From Hydractinia symbiolongicarpus (lineage: Eukaryota; Cnidaria; Hydrozoa; Anthoathecata; Hydractiniidae), in NCBI RefSeq assembly GCF_029227915.1, contig NC_079888.1:18146001-18210000 (forward strand): 64,000 nt of DNA, read 5' to 3'. The position numbers and the translations under genes are program-made. Shown piece by piece: positions 54,184 to 63,676 of the stretch; the first letter of the stretch is position 1; each line of letters opens with the position of its first letter. A model generated the notes under the pieces. That model did not search any database and was not told where the DNA came from. It saw only the letters and a program-made list of their open reading frames with translations.

Positions 54184-54810
54184 CTATGAAAAGGCAAACC
54201 TATAAAGAATTCAGAAAATCTTTGCTCTAGTTTTGTGATAGTAAATGGAGAAACTTCATAAATTAATAATGGCCAGCGGATTCTGGGAATTAACAGATGG
54301 TGTAAAAACCAAACCTTATGGACCCCTTTATGAAAGGACCTGTCTATAGCTATAAATTTGTCTTCGGCATCATTTAGAAATTCTTGTATTGCAGCAGAAT
54401 CAGACAAGGATGAGTTTATTGTTCTGCCTAAAAACCTAATTGGATTAGAATAAATGGATGGAATTTTTTCTCTGCCAACTGTAAACGGTGAACTTTGGAC
54501 GACTTTTCCCTTATCAATAACAATGCTGCGTGATTTAGAAAGCCTAAAAGACATGCCTACCCAATCAAGAGCTGTTGTACACCTGTTTAATAAATTTTGA
54601 GTACTTGGAATTCACGTGGACATTAAGAATATATCATCCATAAAAGCTTTTATTGGGGGTTGGTCAGGGATTTTGTTTTTATTATCTTCAGTATCAATAA
54701 GGCTGGGCGTAACAAACACATATTCAATAATAACGTTTATAGCTGCAAGAAATAGTATATATTTTAGCAAGCAGCTTAAATTCTCATTAAATTTGGATTT
54801 TTGTTGAGAT
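54180..54810 (-). pseudogene. Retrotransposon RT palm end and thumb (R4/NeSL-like)
   Basis: Minus-strand reading from about 54810: IKAFMDDIFLM carries the catalytic motif C as FMDD, then a frame break, NLLNRCTTALDWVGMSFRLS and KSRSIVIDKGKV (motif D/E), RFLGRTINSSLSDSAA, and the thumb GVHKVWFLHHLLIPRIRWPL. The remainder of the RT and the N-terminus are absent; upstream DNA is non-coding, so the copy is 5'-truncated. The MITE at 53812-54183 interrupts the frame just after EQRFSEFF. Confidence 0.75.
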
Positions 54811-54902
54811 ACTAGTCTGTTCTATTGAGTCAATCACAATTTTGACAAAAAAACAACAACAACAATTATTGGTGGAAATAGTTATAGCTAAATACCCCAA
54901 AA

Positions 54903-56081
54903 TGTCCCATACGTAAACGTGTCCCATTGCAAATCACATTCAAACATTTCTTATTTTTACTGTTCAGGTGTTGTGAATAAATGAAAAGTCAGTGTTTCTA
55001 GTTGTATTAGTTGTTAAGAAAGATTTCTTAGTTTTTTAAGAACATTTTTTTTAACTAGTCAGCTATAATAGCTTCTAGACTGGGTGGTCAGACTTTTGTG
55101 TCCCATACGTAACATTTTTCCAAAAATGCCCATAAAAATTTTCACAAGATGAATTTTAAATTAAATTAGCCATTTAAGTCTCCTCTGCATCTCTGCTAAT
55201 TTGACAATATCAAGATTTTTCTTGTACTTACACTTTGTAAGAAATAGTAATAAGCTATGGAATTGGATTTTAACCACCATAAATGTCCTATACGTAAGAC
55301 CTATATTTGTATTATTTTTTCAAAGCCAGAAAGAGTAAAATTGCATGTGTTATTTTGCCTGTACTTTGTCACCCTTCCCTAAAGACTGATGTTCCATACG
55401 TAACAAAATGTCCCATATGTAATGCTTTTGTTAAAAAAAGGCAAAAAGTGAGCTCTTTTTGACACTGATTTACAGTCACAATCTGACTTATAATTGCTTA
55501 TATCTAAACTAATAAAAAAGGCTATTTAGTTTCGAACCTTATCAATTATTCTACTTTTTTAAAGATCAAACTAATTTGATTTAGCCTTCAACATACAGTA
55601 CTTTGTTCAGCAGTTTTCTAAGCCATTTACTTTTTATCATGACCAGTTAGATTTTCTTTCATTATAACTTTGAGAAAAAGACTTGAAAGCAAAATAAATT
55701 AAAAATGTTACGTATGGGGCAATTTTGGTTCAATAAATTAAGTTATTATTAACCGAGATAACAAAACCTTGATTTAACAAATATATAAGTCTTTCAGTCA
55801 TAAAGTATCTCAAATGTGTGATATTTAGTTAGAAACTTTATATTTTCTGTAGGCCCACTGTTTTGGTTTTTAAGTACATCGGCAGGAGCACCTTGTGGTA
55901 AACATTGTCCCATACGTAACACAAAACTGTGTTGTTCTTCCTCTTGGGTTTTCTTGTAAACAAAATTTATTATATAAAATGTGCCCTAGGGTTCCTGAAA
56001 GTGTTTTCAATTAAGTTTTGGAATGAAAACATTTGTTTAGAGTGATAAGCTTCCAAAGTAAGAGCTGTTATGTATGAGACA
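54903..56081. repeat. Dispersed 15-bp motif TGTCCCATACGTAAC, 8-9 copies
   Basis: Copies or one/two-base variants near 54903, 55099, 55284, 55390, 55409, 55906 on plus; 55707 and 56067 in reverse orientation. Spacer sequences are unrelated. No gene in this stretch. Confidence 0.85.
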
Positions 56082-56260
56082 AAATATTACTACTTTGCAG
56101 GACTAGAGTAACAATATATTGATTCTGGAATAGATCAAAGTGGAAGTCATTTAAATATTGAAAACTGTATATCTGTAGAAGGTTTTACCATAGAAATGAT
56201 GATTAAAAAAATCTTTTTTTTTTCTTTTTTTTGAAAAATTTTGGCTAATTTTTTGGAAAA

Positions 56261-56527
56261 GACCCAGCTAATAATGACCTTGGTGAAATCACTTGTAGCA
56301 GTGACTTAGAAAGCAGTTACACTGAAACTGATTGTGAGTATTTAAATGAAAGTGAATATAGCAGTGATCATGAACATATTATCAACACGAAAAGCAGCTT
56401 TCATGGTATATTGGTAAACATTAATGGTATTTTTTCAAAGATGTTTAACTTGTTCAATGCCTGCTTTCGTGAAATGCTTCAGGACAAAGGGTTCTCAGCT
56501 AATGGTAAAATTGCTCTGTGTGAATAA
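56261..56527 (+). CDS. Acidic open frame, possible exon
   Basis: An 88-codon frame without an initial ATG, behind a T-rich tract, ends at TAA 56525-56527. It is rich in Asp, Glu and Ser (ITCSSDLESSYTETDCEYLN, SEYSSDHEH), then becomes mixed (MFNLFNACFREMLQ). Codon pattern and composition are protein-like. No family recognised; could be the end of an upstream spliced gene or a remnant. Confidence 0.35.
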   Translation, partial: DPANNDLGEITCSSDLESSYTETDCEYLNESEYSSDHEHIINTKSSFHGILVNINGIFSKMFNLFNACFREMLQDKGFSANGKIALCE

Positions 56528-57290
56528 TCACAATAATACCTGAAGGTCTCAACCAATTATCATTCGGTATTCACAGGGAAACTTAACGCAAACAGCACCG
56601 GGGCTTTTTCATAGGCGCAAGGCCTATGAATTATTAGCGGAAATATGGAAAGAGATATCAAGTTACTCCCAACACAAAAATACCACACTCAGTTTGCGAC
56701 GGGTTAGAGAATAGGAGTAACTACATCGCAATGCAGATAAAACTAGCCTTTTAAGACGGAAAGTTTAATTAAAAAAAGGGGGTTTCTCTCCAAAGAATAA
56801 GAAGCTGCTGGAGAACTTCTGCATTCTCCCCTTTACAGGGATAATCGGAAAGTTAATGGATTTCGACTGTACTGAAACAAACACCTATGAATGTGGAAAC
56901 ACGAGGATTGGTGAAATTCACTCATGCTTGGGATCTGGTGCGGGCCCTTGAGTAAGCATCCCCTGCCTCCTGCAAGACACCAGCCACATTCATTGACACC
57001 GTCCGCCAAAACCAATAACTTTTGTTAAACTTTGGAAAAAGAAAAGTCGACAGCTGCAAATCGTATCGTTGTTGCTTTTACCTACTGACACAGAGCCCAG
57101 GACTAAAAGAGGTAGACTTGGTACCCAGCCCTAAGAGAGGTTGTGACAAAGAATAAAAAGCAACAAACCTGGAAACAGAAAAGCTTTCTGACCTTAGACA
57201 TGAATGAACTTAGACATCTTAAAACCGTATGTTGGACAGAAATTTGTTGACAAATCGAGTCAGCTCATAAAAAAAGAGAAGAAATATCCA
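56528..57290. other. No gene seen
   Basis: Slightly less AT-rich than its neighbours. Contains a short hairpin CATAGGCGCAAGGCCTATG near 56610. No coding frame supported on either strand. Confidence 0.4.
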
Positions 57291-57432
57291 CAATGGCAAT
57301 GTGGTGCTTGCAGGAACACCATAAACAACGGAAGCGGGATGATCGGCGATATGTTTAATCTGGCACTATTTTAGATGCCCAATATTGGAGAATAAACCTC
57401 GTGGAAATTGGTGTTGTTCCATGTGCATATAA
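57291..57432 (+). pseudogene. PHD-type zinc finger relic
   Basis: QWQCGACRNTINNGSGMIG opens a Cys4-His-Cys3 PHD pattern. After missing bases the frame changes to WHYFRCPILENKPRGNWCCS followed by MC and a stop. The W-H-Y-x-x-C and P-R-G-N-W-x-C-x-x-C parts are the classic PHD end. The middle Cys pair is damaged. PHD fingers of this form occur in several invertebrate retroelements; the parent here is unknown. Confidence 0.5.
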
Positions 57433-58212
57433 AGTTACAACAGTGAGCTGATTTATTTCAATATAATTTTTACGCTCCTTGTCTAAAAAATAAACCGGAT
57501 AGTAAACAGTTAACAAGTTGACTGTGATTATAAATGCGGAGAAAAATTTAATTTGGATAAATTACGTGACCCCAAATTACACAATATATCGTACAACACA
57601 TCCACAAGTTCAAATACAAGGGAAAATTATTTAATAAGAGATGTATTTTTATTATTGGAAGAGTCATTTCCTGTTTCAAGAGAAATAGAGGATGCCACTT
57701 TACATGTTCTAAAACATAAAATGAAACGATCAACTAATATAAATAACAGCATAGAATTTAGAGGTAGGGGACCTAGGGTATGTATCTTAAAATCTCAGTT
57801 AAAATAAAATGCATATATTTGCAAAAATGACTGATTTACTTATCTATTATTTCACATTCACATATATCCTTGATATTTTAAAAATTAAATAAAATTAAAC
57901 TCACGATTTCAAAACAAATTTACTTTAGCCCTGCATGTTTACCTGAACACCGAAACCGGTTAAAAATAGCAACGAAGTCTGCAAACGGACCATAGAAAAA
58001 AGAAACAAGCTTTAAAGAACCAATTCCTTTTTTCTTCCGGTGGAAATGAAAGTGGGTTCACTGTAAAAACTGAAAAGTAAGGAGTATAAAGACACTGTTT
58101 ATATTTTTATCATAATAAGCATTTATGGAAAATTAATACCTTTAGGAAAGAAAGTGTGTCAGCAGTGTTAGTGAATTAGTACGGAAGCCGATGGGTGCAA
58201 AAAATCTTTTTC
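57433..58212. other. No clear gene
   Basis: A plus frame at 57553-57807 (84 codons, TTG start) is charged but unrecognised; otherwise AT-rich sequence. Confidence 0.3.
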
Positions 58213-58410
58213 GAAATTGTGTGAAAATGTTTTTCAAAATAGTAAAAATGTTATTCGAAATAGTGAAAATGTTATTCGAAATGGTGGAAATGTTTGCCGA
58301 AATAGTAAAAATGTTATTCAAAATAGTAAAAATATTATATGAAATGGTGAAAATGTTTGCCGAGAAATAGTAAAAATGTTTCCCGAGATGGTGAAAATGT
58401 TTCTCTAAAT
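58213..58410. repeat. 21-bp minisatellite, about 9 copies
   Basis: Unit like AATAGTAAAAATGTTATTCGA with G/A variants (AATGGTGAAAATGTTTGCCGA). A multiple of three, so the minus frame stays open as a repeated FTISNNI pattern; not a protein. Confidence 0.9.
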
Positions 58411-58503
58411 AGAACTGGGACGAGTTGAGGTCTGGTGCCGAGTATAATGGCGGTACCCTCAAGTTCCCTTTTTTAGCGGGAAAAGTAAAGTAAAGAGAAT
58501 GAA

Positions 58504-58626
58504 ATGGACAGTCCAGGGAATACTGCTAAAAATAAACTATATAATACTCTTTCTCCTAGTTCAGCTAGCTATTCCAATTACGCAATGCAGGTTAATTGGC
58601 AGTATTCCATGAACATTGTCCTTTAG
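58504..58626 (+). CDS. Small ORF upstream of the zinc-ribbon gene
   Basis: 41 codons from a good ATG (MDSPGNTAKNKLYNTLSPSS, then ASYSNYAMQVNWQYSM). It ends 18 bp before the next ATG at 58645. It may be a leader ORF or the first exon of a spliced transcript of the downstream cluster. No similarity recognised. Confidence 0.25.
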   Translation: MDSPGNTAKNKLYNTLSPSSASYSNYAMQVNWQYSMNIVL

Positions 58627-58644
58627 CTTTATTATATATTCATC

Positions 58645-58863
58645 ATGTTTTGCTCTGAGTGTGGATTGCAGTTGACTGGAAAATTTTGTGGTCATTGTGG
58701 TAACGCAGCTCCTTCTAAAGCTGATCAGCCTGTCAATGACGACAAACCAATGTCATTCAGTGATTTTTTCAAGCGTAAAAAAGATGACAGAGCTAGTAAT
58801 TTCACCTCATTGAAGAAGAAAGGTAAATATAACAAGAGAGAAATAACAGAAGCAACCATATAG
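58645..58863 (+). CDS. Zinc-ribbon N-terminal frame of the HECT-like gene
   Basis: 72 codons. MFCSECGLQLTGKFCGHCGN is a two-knuckle CxxC...CxxC zinc ribbon, followed by a Ser/Lys-rich segment (SFSDFFKRKKDDRASNF) and a stop at 58861-58863. The next frame (58881) continues with a domain normally in the same polypeptide, so an intron or frame error probably lies between. A similar zinc ribbon heads the neighbouring integrase gene. Confidence 0.5.
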   Translation: MFCSECGLQLTGKFCGHCGNAAPSKADQPVNDDKPMSFSDFFKRKKDDRASNFTSLKKKGKYNKREITEATI

Positions 58864-58880
58864 CCTCAATAGTACAGAAT

Positions 58881-59217
58881 GTGAATGGGTATTTAAAACA
58901 GGACAGAGGATCCAGACTACCAGTCAAAGTTGATGTCAATTGGGATAGTTTCCAATTAAAAAAAGCTATATTCGAAAAATTTAAAAGATACAATCCATCA
59001 TTTAAAGACATGGAATTAAATCATTTCAAGCTCGTTTACAAGTCGGGTGAGACAGTTCGTTTTGTGCCAGGCACAAATATCTCATTTACCGTGAAAGAAT
59101 ATAAAAACGATCTCGGTGTTGCCTATTCTGCTGTTTTGCTATACCTTTAATTATATGACGACTTTGAAGACTCTAGTGATGATGATCTTCCAATAACACT
59201 GAAGTAAGTGTCCATGT
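58881..59217 (+). CDS. Ubiquitin-like/PB1-like domain and acidic linker of the HECT-like gene
   Basis: RGSRLPVKVDVNWDSFQLKK, FKLVYKSGETVRFVPGTNIS and FTVKEYKNDLGVAYSAVLLY form a beta-grasp-like domain (PGT...F...YK-x-DLG-x-x-YS). This precedes HECT domains in multicopy G2E3-like animal proteins. After a frame change at about 59150 the sequence reads YDDFEDSSDDDLPITLK up to a GTAAGT donor at about 59213. Confidence 0.45.
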
Positions 59218-59324
59218 TGTTCTAGAATGTACAAGATTCCCACTTTGTTATTCAGACGATGTTATATATTGTTGTATATGTTGATGTTTATAAGTTTATA
59301 TCGATTTTCAATTTTGGTTTTCAG

Positions 59325-59532
59325 CTCAACATCACATGCTGTTTCTCCAGTTGTATCAAAACTTCCAAGATTAAAACTTCCAAGATTAAAACCTCTGCCT
59401 ACAACAACAACCACCACAACTGCTTCTGTAAATAAAAAACTGTCAACCTCTGTCGTAAATAAGAGCACGTCGAGTCCAATGGTTAATGATCATAGGCAGT
59501 GTGAACTAATAAATCAAGCTAGTGACAGTTAA
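59325..59532 (+). CDS. Ser/Thr-rich linker exon of the HECT-like gene
   Basis: Begins after TTTTGGTTTTCAG. Low-complexity PKLPRLKLPRLKPLPTTTTT-like sequence and SVVNKSTSS. Ends at a stop at 59530-59532; the true 3' splice is not clear. Confidence 0.35.
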
Positions 59533-59653
59533 TTTTGAGAGGCATGACCTTAACATGCCAGCTAGTTTCCACACATAGCCGTCCTAACGGGCATCCTTCA
59601 CATTACATCATTGTGCCAATATATATGATATGGATTTTGTTGTTCTCTTATAG

Positions 59654-59942
59654 CTATTCAAAGAGACAGATATGCGCTGTTTGCAATTGCACAATACTTA
59701 TTGGAAATGAGTGTTTGATATGTTCGCAAAAAGCAGCTTACAATGAAAGTCTAACAGAAGATCAGAAAAAAGGTGACATTTCTGTGATGCCAGCTACGTC
59801 TCCCATACCATTGGATGAAATGCGTTCTCGAAGAATTGCTGCTTTATCAAGTGAGTTGTTTTTTCATTATTTTACAATTCTGTTGTGCCCTAAATGTGGA
59901 GATGTAGTCAGGTTGGTCACACAAAATAGAAAATCACAATGA
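59654..59942 (+). CDS. Zinc-binding exon of the HECT-like gene
   Basis: Acceptor TTCTCTTATAG at 59653. ICAVCNCTILIGNECLICSQ has Cys pairs (CAVC...CLIC); then TEDQKKG and IPLDEMRSRRIAALSSE, the segment that leads into the HECT region in related proteins, where a GTGAGT donor near 59852 is possible. Reading on gives LLCPKCGDVV before the stop. Confidence 0.4.
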
Positions 59943-60045
59943 GTAAAGCACATGAAGTTATCATTAGTTTGGAAAAAACAACTTCATGTGGTTTTGTTTG
60001 CGTTGGTCACATATATCTGGAAAATTGATTTGTTGTGTTCTTTTT

Positions 60046-60924
60046 AGCGGACAGGAAGAAACAGGAGTGGGTGAAGGTATCAACAAAGATTTGATTTGCT
60101 CATTTTTCTCAGAGCTTAGTACCTCTCACATGATTGGGTGTTGTGAGAAAGTACCAACCATAAGACATGACATGTCGGCTGAGCATTGGCAAGCAGTTGG
60201 TCGAATACTTCTTTATGCCTTGGATATTGGATACTTTCCATTGTATATCTCACCAGTATTCATCATTGCATGCCTCTACGGTGAAGCAGTGTTGACACAA
60301 GATGAGTTGATATTCTCGTTTAAACAATATGTATCAGTAGAGGAAAAAGACACTATCACTGAGATGATGGAAACATTTGAGGAGAACAATGATGCCCTAA
60401 TGGATATGTTGTGTGCATATAAATGCCACAAAATTGTGAAAAAAGAAAATTTTAAACCTGTTATTCTTGAATTAGCTCATCAAGAACTTATACAAAAACC
60501 TAAATATGTAGCAGGTTGTTTTGCTGAAGTTCTAAAATCATCCAAAAAAGAGATACTGTCATTACAGTGACTGAAAAACATTCATAAAGCAAGAACACCT
60601 TCAGCCAGAAAAGTTATCAAGAACTTAGAACTTCCAAGGGATATGAGTGAACAGCAACATTCAATTGCTTCATATCTGACACAATTCATAAAATCTTTGA
60701 CTGGCAAAGAATTATCAAAGTTTCTTCGCTATGTTACTGGAAGCGATAACTTGTGTGATAATATTGTTTTAACATTTGCAGATCAAGATATAAGAGCCCC
60801 AAGAGCACATGTTTGTATTTCTCAATTGGAACTGGCACAAACTTATTCATGCTACAATGATCTTGCAGAAGAGTTTGCAAATATACTTAATGATGTTAAC
60901 AGCTTTCGTTTTTCTTTTATATAG
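60046..60924 (+). pseudogene. HECT E3 ubiquitin-ligase-like domain
   Basis: HECT ligases take ubiquitin onto a cysteine and pass it to substrates. After a TTTTTAG the frame reads GQEETGVGEGINKDLICSFF (N-lobe start, G-x-G-x-x-R/K-x-l), HWQAVGRILLYALDIGYFPL, YISPVFIIACLYGE, and the C-lobe: KFLRYVTGSDNLCDN, FADQDIRAPRAHVCISQLEL and AQTYSCYNDLAEEF. The Cys in AHVC sits where the catalytic Cys lies (normally A-H-T-C-F-N-x-L-x-L-P). One in-frame TGA at 60568-60570 interrupts it; the same frame resumes. Total ~290 residues, slightly shorter than a standard HECT (~350). It resembles the G2E3-like multicopy families of fish and invertebrates. Confidence 0.65.
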
Positions 60925-61262
60925 AAAATGTATATATGCAGCTAAAATTTCTTTAAGTCAATAAAAGCTGTGCTATTTCACATTTTATCGTGGACGATAA
61001 CTTCGTTATTCTTTGTAAAAAAATTTTGTTCATCCATATTATTCTTTAGATACCTTTCTCTGTGGTAAGGTTCAGGCCAAAAAGGTGTCCTTGTAGGAAA
61101 GTGACAAGGCCGTCAAAGTTTTCTATTTTTACGTTACATTTATATTACATTATATTACGTTATATTATATTTTCAAGTGTTCATTTATAGAGATTTTATA
61201 TTGGTTTTTAACTTTGGTCTGTAATTAATTGATATTTTTATTTGTTTTTTTAGAAGAAAACT
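60925..61262. other. Intergenic gap between HECT-like and integrase genes
   Basis: AT-rich; an AATAAA at 60959 would serve the HECT-like gene. A T8AG at 61245-61252 just before the integrase start codon could be a splice acceptor. Confidence 0.4.
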
Positions 61263-62461
61263 ATGGATAAATGTGTCTTTTGATCATGTACTATATCTGA
61301 TAAATATTGCATAAACTGTGGAGCAAAAGTCTCAACCAATGAACATGATTTGATTATTTCAGAATATTTTCGAAAAGGATACCAATATCGAACATTACTT
61401 AAATATTTGCACTGTCATCATGGATTTAAAATGTCATTGCGAACATTGAAATCACGATTGAAAGCTCTGGGTTTAAAACGCCGAAATTGCTTGACTCATA
61501 AGTCGTTGTCTAGAATGGAAAACGCTATGCGAAATGAACTCAAGGGCCCCACTAGGACAAGCGGTTACAGGACTATGTGGAGCAGGCTAAGACTTTTTCA
61601 TGGCGTTTTCGTCCCAAGAGATGCTGTAATGATTAAACTGAAACAACTTGACCCCCAAGGTTGCATAGAACGTGGGAAACGTAGATTAGTGAGAAGGCGT
61701 TATAATGTACGAGGACCGAACGATATGGTTACGATAAGTTAAAGCCGTATGGATTACCAATTCATGGTTGCATTGACGGATATAGCCGAAAAATTATATG
61801 GCTCAGAGCAGTACATTCGAATAACAATCCAGAAGTCATTGCACGGTTATTTTTAAATGCCGTCCGAGAAATAGGTGGATGTCCAGAGAAAGTGAGGAGT
61901 GATTGTGGTACTGAAAATGTAACTCTAGCTCTTATTCAATGTTATTTGCGGCGTAATCACGGTGATGAGAACGCAGGTACAAAGTCACATATGTACGGTC
62001 CTTCACACAGTAATCAACGGATTGAGGGATGGTGGTCATTTCTTCGCCGAAATAGAAGCTCTTTTATGATAGATTTTCTTAAAGAAATGGTTAATGATGG
62101 ATTATATAATCCTGCTAATGAGCTAGAGTTTTATTGCTTCCAGTACTGTTTTGCCTCCGTGTTACAGAATGATCTTGACGAGGTAACAGAACATTGGAAT
62201 TCTCACCTCATTCGGAAGTCCAGGTATGACACGGTTTCTGGTATTCCTGATGAATTGTTCCATTTCCCAGAAACAATTGAAGGGGAGAGTCGTCTGAAAT
62301 TATGTGATAGTGATGATTTGGATGAAATGGATGATGAGGACGAGAATAATTACTACGAATACTTCAACTACTTGATTGATTTTCTGGGAATGTCGCAACC
62401 TGAGAACTTCCACTCGGCCAAGCATTTGTATACCGTCATGTTATCACATGCGGAAAAATAA
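61263..62461 (+). pseudogene. DDE integrase-like transposase with zinc ribbon and HTH
   Basis: RNase H-fold integrase of a multicopy animal family. Layout: zinc-ribbon head (KCVF-stop-SC, YCINCGAK) with a TGA at 61281-61283; HTH region (GFKMSLRTLKSRLKALGLKR); linker (GPTRTSGYRTMWSRLRL; LVRRRYNVRGPND); catalytic core GLPIHGCIDGYSRKIIWLRA, Asp in VRSDCGTEN, Glu in NQRIEGWWSFLRRN; then a HWNSHLIRKSRYD...PDEL tail and an acidic C-terminus. Between GPND (61730) and GYDKLKPYG the frame shifts and a few residues are gone, including the expected WHID motif with the first catalytic Asp. So it is inactive in this copy. It lies 340 bp downstream of the HECT-like gene, same strand. Confidence 0.7.
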
Positions 62462-62763
62462 AGATTAACTTCTTTTTGTGTTACTTCTTTTTTAGAGTTA
62501 GATAATCTGTAATTTTGCTAAAATAGCTAGTTTCTTATTAATTCACCTATCAAATACCAATTCGGTTGTATTTTCTGGAGATTAAAGAGATGAGGTCTTG
62601 TACCTCCTTACCAAGCCTTTTTTACGCCTTGCGGTCATAGCCTTTCGCTGTGTTCTTGTGTTCGATACAAGATATAAAATACCCCAAGAAGATAAAAAAA
62701 TAATATTTTGCATATAGATGGTTATCAACCTTCAACATACCCATACCATCACAGACAAAATAA
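62462..62763. other. No gene seen
   Basis: Short AT-rich gap between the integrase gene and the next coding traces. Confidence 0.4.
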
Positions 62764-62937
62764 AGAAAAGTGGCTACGGAATGGACTAGTGATCAATTGC
62801 GCTCAGAACTAGCTCCATTCTCATTGGAAGTTAGAGGACCTAAAGGCAAATTTGAAATAAGAAGTGCAGCATTGGTTTATGTTGAAAGCCTGGAATCACA
62901 AGTCAAAACAATGTTCCACTGTCTAAGACATTAGGTT
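62764..62937 (+). CDS. Mobile-family gene, exon 1 (partial)
   Basis: Open from 62764: VATEWTSDQLRSELAPFSLE, VRGPKGKFEIRSAALVYVES and SQVKTMFHCLRH to a TAG at 62932-62934, near a GTTTTTGTG. No ATG at the start. Read as the beginning of a spliced gene whose further exons follow with consistent phases. Confidence 0.35.
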
Positions 62938-63038
62938 TTTGTGTTTACTAACTAGGAGAAAAATACCTATAGTTCAAAAAACTTTAAAAGAAAACAGAAA
63001 TTAAACCTTAAGACAGATGCAATTCTACTTCTATTTAG

Positions 63039-63186
63039 GAATGCACTAATAACTCATTACCCCTTCATGAATAATGAAATACATGTAAAAATAGGAGGAG
63101 ATCATGGTGGTGGTTCGTTCAAACTTTCATTTCAAATTTGTAAAACAAAGAATCCAAATAGCAAGATAAAAGAAAGTCATATATAA
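63039..63186 (+). CDS. Mobile-family gene, exon 2
   Basis: Acceptor CTATTTAG at 63038. Reads NALITHYPFMNNEIHVKIGG then DHGGGSFKLSFQICKTKNPN. The K-I-G-G-D-H/K-G-G-G-S-x-K motif is the signature of a multicopy invertebrate protein family without a firmly named function. Ends at a TAA at 63184-63186; the donor is not clear. Confidence 0.45.
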
Positions 63187-63203
63187 TTTTTACTACCTTT
63201 TAG

Positions 63204-63371
63204 GAAAAAACTATTATTTTCCTATGATTTTTTATAATCAAATACTTGGCCTTCAGTTCTTTGAGGCCAAGGATAAAAGATCAAATTTGAAAATTGGGAC
63301 AAGTCGATTTACAGAGCAAATTGATAGACTACAGTCCAGTAAATTTGGGTTGGCATTTATCACATTTTTGT
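63204..63371 (+). CDS. Mobile-family gene, exon 3
   Basis: Acceptor ACCTTTTAG at 63203; reads FYNQILGLQFFEAKDKRSNL, KIGTSRFTEQIDRLQ. FEAKD-x-x-x-NL is the expected follow-on of exon 2 in the family. The frame ends with TAA at about 63371. Confidence 0.4.
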
Positions 63372-63421
63372 AAGAGTTAGCGCTTTTATATTTAAAATTT
63401 ATACCTATATTCTACAATTAG

Positions 63422-63498
63422 TGACCAGAGAGTACGAGTATTTCTTTCCGGTGATTACGAATTTTTAAGCAGTGCATATGGCATAACCGCAGCTAAAG
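63422..63498 (+). CDS. Mobile-family gene, exon 4
   Basis: Acceptor CTACAATTAG at 63421, donor AAAG|GTATGT at 63498. Reads DQRVRVFLSGDYEFLSSAYG ITAAK, matching the V-x-x-F-x-x-GDYEFL-x-x-x-YG-x-x-x-A motif. Phase 1 out, which agrees with exon 5. Confidence 0.5.
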
Positions 63499-63574
63499 GT
63501 ATGTAAAAATAGTACAACATATAAAAAAAGTACAAAATATAAAATGTTTTTTATTTTTTATTCAAAATATCCAG

Positions 63575-63676
63575 GGAGACACCCATGTTTATATTGCAGA
63601 GCGACCAAAGAAGAAATACAGAAAACTGTGGATATTCGTGGAAAAGGAAACTTTAAGGGAGAATTTAGCAAAATTT
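63575..63676 (+). CDS. Mobile-family gene, exon 5
   Basis: Acceptor ATATCCAG at 63574. With the G carried over from exon 4 it reads GRHPCLYCRATKEEIQKTVD, completing the G-R-H-P-C-L-x-C motif that always follows GDYEFL in the family. The matching split-codon phase across a 76-bp intron supports real splicing. A stop follows at about 63676; another frame stays open further but is degenerate. Confidence 0.5.

Noticed and set aside
58142-58462. 106-codon minus frame rich in FTISNNI
   Set aside because: It is the 21-bp minisatellite at 58213-58410 read in frame.
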